In this document: piece after piece, positions 1-8,800 of the stretch
Position numbering within the stretch: the stretch's first letter is position 1
Layout of the letters: each line of letters begins with the position of its first letter
NCBI GenBank assembly: GCA_020627525.1
Contig: JAHDGP010000081.1
Location: 1 to 13,051, forward strand
DNA length: 13,051 nucleotides
Direction of reading: 5' to 3'
From: Bacteroidota bacterium
Lineage (GTDB): Bacteria > Bacteroidota > Bacteroidia > Chitinophagales > UBA2359
The notes under the pieces: generated by a model
What the model saw: only the letters and a program-made list of their open reading frames with translations
Told to the model about the DNA's origin: nothing
Database searches by the model: none
Translations under genes and position numbers: made by a program

Positions 1-23
1 AAGTTAAAAATGGAATCCAAAAA

Positions 24-270
24 ATCCCGCAGGGATGATATTATCAAAGTTAAAATGGAATCCAAAAAAATCCCGCAGTGATGATATTATCAAAGTAAAA
101 AGGGAAATCCAAAAAATCCCGCAGTAATGAAATAATCAAAGAAATTAAAAGTAAATCCCGATAATCCCGCAGGGATGATATTATCAAAGTTAAAAGGGAA
201 TCCCAAAGGGATGGTATTATCATAAAAAATGATAACAAAAATCCGCAGAACCCCGAAGGGGTGATATTAT
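24..270. repeat. Degenerate tandem array of a palindrome with a GATATTATC tail (six units)
   Basis: Six imperfect units start near 24, 70, 116, 164, 200 and 250. The first four are spaced 46-48 bp apart and the later ones 36-50 bp. The core is a 13-nt palindrome (ATCCC-GCA-GGGAT in units 1 and 4) followed by the tail GATATTATC, then an A-rich linker resembling CAAAGTTAAAANGGAATCC. Unit 5 has ATCCC-AAA-GGGAT and unit 6 has ACCCC-GAA-GGGGT, so the stem is kept although bases differ. Units 2 and 3 have lost pairing on the right arm. The array lies downstream of the AAA+ gene read on the minus strand, and no gene is credible in it. Such short interspersed palindromes are common between Bacteroidota genes. 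Whether this one acts as RNA, as a protein-binding site or not at all cannot be told from the sequence. Confidence 0.8.
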
Positions 271-303
271 ACCCCTCCCAAAATCTTTGATTTTGGGAGG
301 GGT
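271..303. terminator. Perfect 15-bp hairpin, probable terminator of the AAA+ gene
   Basis: Positions 271-285 pair exactly with 289-303 around the loop TTT: a G/C-rich block (CCCTCCC) at the base and an AAAATC/GATTTT block near the loop. The hairpin lies 45-80 bp beyond the minus-strand stop at 349 and is the obvious candidate to end that transcript. The T-run after the stem is weak on both strands, so it could instead be an mRNA-stabilising 3' structure or another mobile palindrome. It directly abuts the GATATTAT tail of the last array unit. Confidence 0.55.
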
Positions 304-314
304 TTATATCAATA

Positions 315-333
315 ATCATCAATTATTGATGAT
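315..333. repeat. Short palindrome with an array-like tail next to the AAA+ stop codon
   Basis: ATCATCAA (315-322) pairs with TTGATGAT (326-333) around TTA. The right arm runs into GATGATATTAT, the same string that ends the units of the array at 24-270, so this may be a seventh, divergent unit. It sits 16 bp past the minus-strand stop codon of the AAA+ gene. Confidence 0.45.
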
Positions 334-348
334 ATTATGTTTGAAATT

Positions 349-2988
349 TTACATCCCTCTTCTAAAACCAACTCTGGTTTTATCGCCAATGTTCCAAGCT
401 TTTTCTTCATCGAATACTTTAACATCGTCAAGCGTTATCGTTTTCATCATTTCATCCGTTCGTTCTTCTGTAGGAATTTCCGACAAACGCAAATTTTGCT
501 GCTTAACAGCCTCTTTTACAGTGTTACGCATCACACGACCGTTTCCAAAATACTTGTCCTTACTATTTACAAGCATTTCAATGTATTTTTTCAAATACTC
601 AACAGCCTCTTCCTCCACTTCAAATTTTTCTTTTTTGAACAAATACATAGCAATTTCAAGCAACTGTTCAGTCGTAAAATCCTTAAACTCAATCGTTCTG
701 TCAAATCTAGATTTTAGCCCTGGATTTGATTCCACAAATTTTCTCATTGGTTCAGGGTAACCCGCAGCAATGACAGCAAATTCGCCAGCAGAATCTTCCA
801 TTCTTTTTAACAGTGTTTCAACGGCTTCACCACCAAAATCATTTCCGCCTTTCTGGTTTAATGCATAAGCCTCATCAATGAATAAAACACCACCAATCGC
901 TTCGTCGATTTTTTGTTTGGTTTTAATCGCTGTTTGTCCTACAAAACCAGCAACCAAACTAGCTCGGTCGACCTCCACTTTATGGCCTCTCTCCAAAATA
1001 CCCAATGAACGATAAATCTGAGCTACAATTCTAGCCACAGTTGTTTTACCTGTTCCAGGATTACCAATGAATACAGAGTGTAAGGAGAAAGAATTTAAAA
1101 CCTCTTTATTTGATTCTTGGTAATACCTCACCAAACGAACCATTTCACGAATTTCTTTTTTCACCTCATCCAGACCAATCATTTCATCCAATTCGGCAAG
1201 AGCCAATTCCAATGATTCTTCATCAACAGGAATATCTGGACGTTTTTTCTTTTCTTCTTTATAAATACGTTCAATGTCTTCAACCTGGATAATTGATAAA
1301 TCTTCTTGCGTTAAATGAGCAGTAGATTTTTCCGAATCTTGCATAATTCTCAATCCTAAATTGATTTTACCTTTTTCAATCAATTGATGGACCATTCTGG
1401 CATTACCAAAAAAGCGATCTCTGTTTCTATAAGCTTTTACAATTTTATCGTATAAAAATGCCTTCGCTTGTTTGGTCAACATAACATTGTGTTCTGCCGC
1501 TGCATATTCTGCAATATCCGCCAATTCTTGAGGCATATAATCAGGAAATTCAAACTTTAGATTGATTCTTGATTTTAAACCAGCATTGGCATCTAAAAAT
1601 GTCTGCATTTCAGCAGGATAACCTGCAAAAACTACAGCAATATCTCCAGTACCGTCCGACATCTCTTTAACTAAAATTTCTAAAACCTCACGCCCAAAAT
1701 CTTTCGTATCATCCGATGAACGCGCCAAACTGTAAGCTTCGTCAATGAATAAAACACCACCTTTTGCTTGTTTGATAGCTTCCTTTACTTTGGGAGCTGT
1801 CTGACCAATGTATTCACCCACCAAATCAGAACGATCTACTTCGTGCACATGACCTTTGGTAAGCAAGCCCATTTTTTGATAAATTTTGCCTAGTTTTTTA
1901 GCAACAGTTGTTTTACCTGTTCCTGGATTCCCAGTAAAAACAGCGTGCATTTGAACTTGAGAAGAATCATCAAAACCTTTGTCAATTCTCAGTTTGATGA
2001 ATTTCAAATATTCTGCATATTCCTTAATTTTTACTTTAATAGATTGCAGACCGATCAATTTATCCAATTCAGACAAGACTTCTTCAAGGGACTGATTGTC
2101 CTCAACAATTGTTTTTTTGATTAATGTTGTTCCTGAATGTGGAATATAAGCCTCATTGATCCCTTCTTCATAAGCATTGGTAACCTCATAAGGCAATACA
2201 GCTATCAGTTGATCCATAAAAATGACCTCAAGCGTGTAATGATCTGGGAACCAAGTTCCTCGGGTATCTGAACCCCATCCTGTGGTGATGGTATAAAAAC
2301 GATCTTCGCTACCAATATGCTTTAGTTCAATCGTTTCCCCTTTCAATTGGCGGGAATCGTTGTAAAAGTTAAAATGCAATTCGCAATTCCACGGATCTTC
2401 AACCAGATTTTTGAAATTAAATTCTATAAAAATGAATCTGGCATCCTTACTATTAAATTTTTTGTAAAATACACGATCTTTTGCAAGTACACCATCATCT
2501 CCACTTTCATAAAGCTTAATAGATTCTATAGAAAAATAAGGATTGTAGTCTGGTCTGACTAATCCAACATCTTCAATATAAAATTTGGTGGAGCCTATAA
2601 CCTGATCATTAATGGTAGCCTCCCACAAATAGGTGCCTTTTTTCCAATAAATTCCAGCTTTTTTATTACCCCAGCCCTCACGAATGTATATGATGTTTTC
2701 ATCTTTCGAAATATGACGTTCCACATCCAAAGTACACAACTCAATTCTTCTATTGCCTTTAAGGGCAAAAGCTTTCAAATTGACCTCAATGTCCCAATCT
2801 TTGTCATCAAAATGCTTGTTATACAATGAAAGTTCGGCATAAACATAGGTAGCCTCTGCACGATCAAAAACCCTTCGATACTTCTTTTTTCGACCAGCTA
2901 ACCACTCAGCTGAACCATAGATTTTAAGGTCCTTAAATCGAAAGGGAAGTATTTTGTTTTCTATTTCTTTATTGTCTTTGGGATCCAT
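349..2988 (-). CDS. Tandem AAA+ ATPase, CbxX/SpoVK (CfxQ) type, with duplicated N-terminal domain
   Basis: This is an 879-residue, probably cytoplasmic ATPase. It has two CbxX-like AAA+ modules: the first at about 300-560, with Walker A GNPGTGKTT (353-361), Walker B VLFIDEA (412-418) and the arginine-bearing GLKSR (470-474); the second at about 590-850, with Walker A at 642-650, Walker B at 701-707 and GLKSRF (757-762). Both keep an FGN.R element (527-531 and 814-818), the likely sensor-2 region. Residues 20-270 contain no ATPase motif and look like two copies of one beta-rich domain. Relatives include the Rubisco activase CbbX, SpoVK and the type VII secretion ATPase EccA; nothing nearby links this copy to any of those roles. 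It is monocistronic here, divergent from the transporter gene. The ATG at 2988 gives MDPKDNKE; I see no convincing promoter for it. Family assignment is firm, substrate unknown. Confidence 0.9.
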   Translation of the reverse strand: MDPKDNKEIENKILPFRFKDLKIYGSAEWLAGRKKKYRRVFDRAEATYVYAELSLYNKHFDDKDWDIEVNLKAFALKGNRRIELCTLDVERHISKDENIIYIREGWGNKKAGIYWKKGTYLWEATINDQVIGSTKFYIEDVGLVRPDYNPYFSIESIKLYESGDDGVLAKDRVFYKKFNSKDARFIFIEFNFKNLVEDPWNCELHFNFYNDSRQLKGETIELKHIGSEDRFYTITTGWGSDTRGTWFPDHYTLEVIFMDQLIAVLPYEVTNAYEEGINEAYIPHSGTTLIKKTIVEDNQSLEEVLSELDKLIGLQSIKVKIKEYAEYLKFIKLRIDKGFDDSSQVQMHAVFTGNPGTGKTTVAKKLGKIYQKMGLLTKGHVHEVDRSDLVGEYIGQTAPKVKEAIKQAKGGVLFIDEAYSLARSSDDTKDFGREVLEILVKEMSDGTGDIAVVFAGYPAEMQTFLDANAGLKSRINLKFEFPDYMPQELADIAEYAAAEHNVMLTKQAKAFLYDKIVKAYRNRDRFFGNARMVHQLIEKGKINLGLRIMQDSEKSTAHLTQEDLSIIQVEDIERIYKEEKKKRPDIPVDEESLELALAELDEMIGLDEVKKEIREMVRLVRYYQESNKEVLNSFSLHSVFIGNPGTGKTTVARIVAQIYRSLGILERGHKVEVDRASLVAGFVGQTAIKTKQKIDEAIGGVLFIDEAYALNQKGGNDFGGEAVETLLKRMEDSAGEFAVIAAGYPEPMRKFVESNPGLKSRFDRTIEFKDFTTEQLLEIAMYLFKKEKFEVEEEAVEYLKKYIEMLVNSKDKYFGNGRVMRNTVKEAVKQQNLRLSEIPTEERTDEMMKTITLDDVKVFDEEKAWNIGDKTRVGFRRGM

Positions 2989-3582
2989 TCTCTAAACTTT
3001 TACTTTCTATACCTAAAAAAATATCTGGTACATTCCTTAATTAACGACGATCTTGCATTGGTTAGTTCAATAAAATTAGTGAATTAGTGTTAAGATTTTT
3101 CCGATAAATGTCAAAAATTACACCTTTAGTGTATAATGTTAAATATCAAATATGTTTATTTTTAAATAGGCTATTATTTAAATAAAACACATTAAAATAT
3201 TTATTTATGCATTTTGGTAATGAGTGTGTTAATACTGGCGACTTTGATTGTAAAAAATCTTATGCTATTCTCTATTGTACGTAAAATTAAAGTAAATGTG
3301 TTTAAATAGTTTAAGAATTTAGAAAAATTAAACTTTCGTCGTTGTTTAAACTAAAATTAAAAACGGTTAAATCTTTTTTTTAGATGCCATAATTATATTG
3401 AATATTAGTAAAACATTGAATCTTTGTTTGCAACTTGACGTTTTTGAAAGTGTTAAGAAATCTTTTATTAACCTTAGAAATAGAAATTAGCTTCTCAAAA
3501 TTTGAAATTTATTGGCAGAGACCTAATATCTTTGCAACTAGTTAATTAGAAATAAGTAATTGTATTTCAATAAAAAATATAT
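2989..3582. other. AT-rich divergent intergenic region
   Basis: This stretch of nearly 600 bp separates the divergent AAA+ and transporter genes. It is much more AT-rich than the genes. It holds the transporter promoter near 3502-3534 and a weaker possible one (TTG at 3398-3400, 18 bp, then AATCTTTG at 3419-3426). No tRNA, rRNA or sizeable ORF is visible. A 25-codon reading frame at 3207-3284 is discussed among the findings but not called. No TAnnTTTG match was found for the minus-strand gene. Confidence 0.6.
3502..3534 (+). promoter_or_regulatory. Bacteroidota-type promoter of the cation-chloride cotransporter gene
   Basis: TATCTTTG at 3527-3534 matches the Bacteroidota -7 consensus TAnnTTTG at every fixed position. 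TTTG at 3501-3504 puts a TTG element 22 bp upstream, inside the 17-23 bp spacing reported for Flavobacterium promoters. Transcription would start near 3540 and leave a leader of about 40 nt before the ATG at 3583. No Shine-Dalgarno sequence precedes that ATG; the stretch before it is A/T only, as is usual in the phylum. Confidence 0.6.
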
Positions 3583-5823
3583 ATGAGTACCTCAAGTAAC
3601 CAAAATGGTAGATTTGGTACACTTCCAGTTTTTCTAACAGCGATTTCCACAATACTTGGTGCAATTTTGTTTCTGCGTTTTGGATTTGCAGTAGGAAACT
3701 TGGGATTTCTTCAAACTTGTGGATTGGTCTTTTTGGGGCATTTGGTTACTATTCCAACAGCTATGGCAATTGCAGAAATTGCAACCAATCAGAAAGTAGA
3801 GGGTGGAGGAGAGTATTTTATCATTTCACGATCTTTTGGGTTGAATATCGGTTCAGCAATCGGGATAGCTTTGTTTTTTTCACAAGCCATAAGTGTCGCA
3901 TTCTACATGATCGCTTTTGGTGAGGCATTTGAGCCAGTACACGGTTATCTACTAGAAAATATTGATGGATTTAATCTCGGATTAGCGGCTTTTAAAAAGC
4001 TGGTATCAGTCTGTGCAATGTTATTGTTATCCTTAATTATCCTGACAAAAGGTGCTGCAGTTGGAATGCAAGCTTTGTATGTTGTTGTGGCGGTTTTATT
4101 TGTCTCATTGGTGCTTTTCTTCTTGGGAGACTCTTCCTATGTTGACAATTTTGATGGAGATATTTTGACCAATTCAATTGCAAATGGAGAATCCTTTTTT
4201 CAGGTCTTTGCTATTTGTTTCCCCGCTTTTACAGGAATGACAGCTGGAGTAGGACTTTCTGGTGATTTAAAAGACCCCAAACGTTCTATTCCAATGGGAA
4301 CATTGGCTGGAACGATTACAGGAATGATTATGTACATTTTAATCTGTTACAAACTAGCCATTTCAGCAGATGCAGCGAATTTAGCAGGAAATCAATTTGT
4401 GATGTCGGATATAGCTCTTTGGGGACCAATCATTCCAATTGGGCTTGCTTGTGCTACCGTTTCCTCTGCTTTGGGTTCAATATTGGTTGCTCCAAGAACA
4501 TTGCAAGCAATAGCAAATGATAAAATTTTCCCTTCTGATGCTATAAATCAGTCGATGTCCAAGGGGAAAGGAGCTGAAAATGAACCTTTCAATGCTTCCT
4601 TAGTTGTAATCATTTTTGCATTTATAATCATTGCTGCTGGAAATGTTGATTTCGTAGCAGAAATTATCACAATGTTTTTTATGGTGACATATGGTTCGTT
4701 GTGCTTGATTTCTTTCTTACAACATTTTAATGCAGATCCATCTTATCGTCCTGCTTTCAAATCACGCTGGTACTTGTCTTTATTTGGTGCCTTGATGTGT
4801 GTGTATTTAATGTTTAAGATAAATTTTGCATATGCTTTAGCCGCAGTAATTATAATGGTATTGCTCTATTTTACCATTAGTTTTTATAGAAAAGATTTGG
4901 GTGGAGGAATGTCCAGTATTTTTCAGGGAGCATTGTTTCAATTGAATAGAACATTGAGAATTTATCTTCAAAAAAGAGATAGAGACAATGAAAATACAAC
5001 ATGGCGTCCGTCGATTATCTGTGTGACAAGCAATACATTTGATCGTTTTACAGCATTTGATTTAGTAAGGTGGATTTCGTCAAAGCATGGTTTTGGCACT
5101 TACATTCATCAAATAGAAGGTTATTATTCAAAATCGACCTATAAAGAATCTAAAGATATTCTTAACAGATTATTAGAATTAACAGAAAAAGATAGCAACG
5201 TTTACCTCGATACAATAATCAGTCCTTCTTATACCTCTGCTATTGCTCAAGCAATTCAATTACCAGGTGTTGCAGGGAAGGAAAACAATATGATTTTGTT
5301 TGAATATTCTAAATCAAATCCGACCAATCTTGTTCAAATATTGGATAATTATAAGTTGGTTAAAGCTGGAAATTTTGATGTGGCTATTTTGGGAAGTTCT
5401 GAAAGAGGTTACAGTAAAAGAAAGAGCATTCATATTTGGATAAAACCTAAGGATTTTGAAAATGCAAACTTGATGATTCTTCTGGGTTATATAATTTGGG
5501 GTAATCAAGAATGGTCATCAGCTGTAATCAGCATTTTCTCTATATTGCCTTCAGATGCATTGGAGGAGGAAAAAGAAAAACTTTACAATCTGATTCAAGA
5601 AGGACGATTACCTATTTCTGTAAAAAATATACAGATATTAGAATTGCAAGATGAAACCAATGCAAAAGAGTTGATTAATTTAAAATCAAAAGATGCAGGC
5701 TTGACAATTTTGGGCTTCAGACAAGAATCTATTAAAAATAGAGGAAGAGAAATCTTTAATGATTACGATGATGTCGGAAGTATTTTATTTGTCAATTCTT
5801 GCAGTGTGAAACAGATTGAGTAA
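3583..5823 (+). CDS. Cation-chloride cotransporter family protein (SLC12-like, APC superfamily)
   Basis: This 746-residue inner-membrane protein has about 12 hydrophobic segments between residues 14 and 435, then a soluble C-terminal domain of about 310 residues. SLC12 hallmarks are visible: GAILFLR in TM1 (26-32), IATNQKVEGGGEYFIISRS (66-84), a TM3 tyrosine (Y108), FPAFTGMTAGVGLSGDLKDP across TM6 (213-232), SSALGS in TM8 (294-299) with APRTLQAIANDKIFP after it, and WRPSIICVT (474-482) opening the C-terminal domain, which matches the WRPQ block of eukaryotic members. Family members move chloride with sodium and/or potassium. The paired serines in TM8 resemble the sodium site of NKCC/NCC rather than KCC, so sodium coupling is inferred. 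Automated annotation may simply call it an amino acid permease. It has its own promoter and appears monocistronic, converging on the ABC operon. Confidence 0.85.
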   Translation: MSTSSNQNGRFGTLPVFLTAISTILGAILFLRFGFAVGNLGFLQTCGLVFLGHLVTIPTAMAIAEIATNQKVEGGGEYFIISRSFGLNIGSAIGIALFFSQAISVAFYMIAFGEAFEPVHGYLLENIDGFNLGLAAFKKLVSVCAMLLLSLIILTKGAAVGMQALYVVVAVLFVSLVLFFLGDSSYVDNFDGDILTNSIANGESFFQVFAICFPAFTGMTAGVGLSGDLKDPKRSIPMGTLAGTITGMIMYILICYKLAISADAANLAGNQFVMSDIALWGPIIPIGLACATVSSALGSILVAPRTLQAIANDKIFPSDAINQSMSKGKGAENEPFNASLVVIIFAFIIIAAGNVDFVAEIITMFFMVTYGSLCLISFLQHFNADPSYRPAFKSRWYLSLFGALMCVYLMFKINFAYALAAVIIMVLLYFTISFYRKDLGGGMSSIFQGALFQLNRTLRIYLQKRDRDNENTTWRPSIICVTSNTFDRFTAFDLVRWISSKHGFGTYIHQIEGYYSKSTYKESKDILNRLLELTEKDSNVYLDTIISPSYTSAIAQAIQLPGVAGKENNMILFEYSKSNPTNLVQILDNYKLVKAGNFDVAILGSSERGYSKRKSIHIWIKPKDFENANLMILLGYIIWGNQEWSSAVISIFSILPSDALEEEKEKLYNLIQEGRLPISVKNIQILELQDETNAKELINLKSKDAGLTILGFRQESIKNRGREIFNDYDDVGSILFVNSCSVKQIE

Positions 5824-5827
5824 GCAG

Positions 5828-5869
5828 TTTCAGAATTTACCAACGCAAAGCGAAGGTAAATATCTGAAA
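5828..5869. terminator. Bidirectional terminator hairpin between convergent genes
   Basis: TTTCAGAATTTACC (5828-5841) pairs with GGTAAATATCTGAAA (5855-5869) with one bulged base. Inside the loop, CGC (5844-5846) and GCG (5850-5852) can pair again around AAA. The hairpin fills the 49 bp between the transporter stop (5821-5823) and the minus-strand peptidase stop (5873-5875), so it can end both transcripts. No long T-run follows on either strand. Confidence 0.7.
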
Positions 5870-5872
5870 TAT

Positions 5873-8800
5873 CTATTCACTCTTAGAAACCAATTTTCTA
5901 TTATCATCATAAACTCTATCAATCAAAATACGAAGAGGATCAATCGCTGCCTTTGCAGGAATAGTATCTAGTGTAAATTGCATTGTACTATTTTCGTTAT
6001 CCAGATAAATTCTCTGTGTAAAAAACAATTCTTTTTCATCACGATCTTTGTAAAAACCAATATCTACCCAATCAGCTATTGAAACTTCTTTTACTGCTCC
6101 AGCAGAATCAGCTTTTGTCTTTTTAGCAATAAGTTCTACATTTACTTCATACTTACCATTATCAGTTTGGGTATATTTAGCTTCTTTCACTCTTAAATCA
6201 TACAAAGTGATTTCTTCAAACCAATCCTTGATTAAGTATTGCAAAGAATCGGGCACTTGTGGTTTTAAGTATTTCATAAAATCATTAGAAGTTGGATAGG
6301 GAGGTTCTTGATATTTATAAGCATCCAAGAAGTTCCTCAATGCCGTATTCACTCTATCCTCTCCAATGTACTCTTGCAAAGCATATAAAACTACAGCTCC
6401 TTTTCCATAATGAATATGTGCTTGATTTTCCACCAAGTAAAGTGGTAGCTCTTTTTCAGATTCAGAGCTTCTACCTCTTAAATATCTTCGCAAATCATAC
6501 TTCAAAAAATCTTTCATTTTAACAGGACCATTGTCTTGTTTCATCACCATTAAAGAAGAGTATTGCGCAAAACTTTCACTAAGCATAGTGGAGCCCTGCA
6601 TGTCCGCTCCAACAACTTGGTGTGCCCAATATTGGTGAGCTATTTCGTGTGCTATTACAGCATCTATTACATTGTTTTTTGTAGTGTCTTCCAAATTGGT
6701 TATAAAGCCAAATGATTCTGCATAAGGCATTGTTCCAGGAAAAGCCTGAGCAAATGTTCTATACCTTGGAAACTCAATTATACGAGCCTGCTTGTGATAA
6801 TATGGACCAAAATTTTCTGTATAATATTTTAACGATTTTTGTATTGCCTCTAACATAATGTCAATATTGACTTCGTGTGCTTTGTCGTAATAAACTTCAA
6901 TATCAATATCGTTCCACTTTTTACTGGCAATTTCATAATCAGCAGAAATAAAAGAGAAGAAATTTTGCGAAGGATGATCCACTTTGTAATGATATTTATT
7001 ACGACCATTTTCAACCACTTCACTAATTAACGATCCTGGCGCAATGGCAATTTGGTCTGCTGAAGTAGATATAAATGTTTCGACATTTACCCAGTCAGAA
7101 CTTCCATCACTTAAATAATTTTTCATACATAAATGATTGCAAGTTGATTGTAATTCAGGCATTCTATCCCTGGCAGGAAGCTCGTATTTTATTCGTTTAT
7201 TTTTATCGGCTATTTCATAATTACTTTGATAACCAAACCCAGGAAGAATAGTGAAATTATTGAAAAAAGTCCCATTTTTTAAGATAAACATTTGCGATAC
7301 TCTATTTTCAAATCCTTTTGAAAAATATTCGGCAGTACTTACCATCTCAAACTTTTCACCAGGCATCAATGGATTGTTTAATTTATAAATCAAATAATCA
7401 TCATTTGCATTAAATACTTGCTCACTATTTGGAATTAACACAGTTTGATTTAAATCTTTATTTATTGTGAAATGCAAGGAGTCAATAACCTGATCAGATT
7501 TATTGATTAAAGACAAATTACATTTGACTTTTAACCCTCTTTCTTTTGGAAAAATATCAATATTATAAACTATATCTGTAATGCTTGGAAATACTGCATT
7601 TTCATATTTTTTGAATTTTTTTTCATAATCTACTTGAAACAATTCTGACTCATAACTGGTTTCGTAAGTATTTAATATTTGAGTGTTGTAAAATGTAAAA
7701 CCTGCTAAAATAATCCACGCAATTCCAAAGAAACCCAACATTGCAAAATAGGATTTTCCTAAAGATTTCTTACCAACCAAAAAGCGATCTTTTATTGAAG
7801 TATTGGTGCCTCTCGACCAAAATAAACCTGCAATTATTAATAAAACAAATCCAAATAAAACCCAATAGAGAGAAAACCAAAATTGTCCTTGAACAGTCGG
7901 TCCAAATCCATTCATGTCGGAATATATACTGCTAGGAGTTGATCCAAGCATTAACATATTGCTTTCTACTTTTAATATAATAAATAAAAAGTCTAACATG
8001 AACATAAACAAAATAGATACAAAATATGCAAGGTATTTTTGATTGATAATTACTTGAATAAAAATTAAAAATGTACTCCAAATAATGTATCGAACAAATC
8101 CACCAGAAATAAAATCTTTAAGATATACACCTAATTCAAAATTTGTATAACCATTTAATGCTTGGTAAATTACTCCAATAAAAATTAATAATAAATGCAT
8201 TAAGCAAGCAATAATGATAAGAGATATGGTTTTTGCAAACAAGGAAGCAATTGACAAATGCGGAGTGCCGTCAATTACTTCATTTATATGACTATCTCTA
8301 TCTCGCCAAACAAGTTCTCCACTGAAGAAAACCAAAATAATTAATACAAACAAAGTAGAAATGCCGCTTATTACATCCATCACTTTGTAAGTTACAGGAT
8401 AAGATTGTAGTCCGAAATGTTCAAAGCCTCCCCATAAATTTGTAATCAATAATATTATGGCAAATACCAACAAAATAATATAGACATTGCTTTTGATAAT
8501 TGATAAAAAATTGATTTTAAAGAAACTGGTAAAATTACTCCAAAAAGAATCTGTCTCTCCAATTGCTGTTAACTTGGGTTTTGAAAATGAAATTGCTGAA
8601 GAAGAAGAAGCGACCTTTTTCCGTTTTTTTACTTTGCTTTTTTTTGTGGAAAATGAAAAAGTGAAATAAGAAAGTACTAAAATTATCAACCCAATAAATA
8701 GCCATAACAATCTATTTTTAAGAACCAAACCTGAAAAAGATGGACTGATAGTATTCCTTTCAAATGGAGTGAAATACTGCGTATCTAAAAAATAAGTTCT

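Noticed and set aside
1..270. CRISPR array
   Set aside because: Repeats are imperfect, the sequence between cores is itself similar from unit to unit rather than unique, spacing varies from 36 to 50 bp, and no cas gene is present.
50..322. 90-residue reading frame on the minus strand
   Set aside because: It is just a translation of the repeat units and the 271-303 hairpin; the protein is a low-complexity run of I, L, F, S and D residues with no independent support.
3112..3119. Minus-strand promoter for the AAA+ gene
   Set aside because: The nearest match to TAnnTTTG has the wrong spacing within the motif, and no TTG element lies at the right distance.
3512..3517. TTGGCA as the -24 half of a sigma-54 promoter upstream of the transporter
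   Set aside because: No matching TTGC -12 half follows at the required distance, whereas the TAnnTTTG match at 3527-3534 explains the region better.
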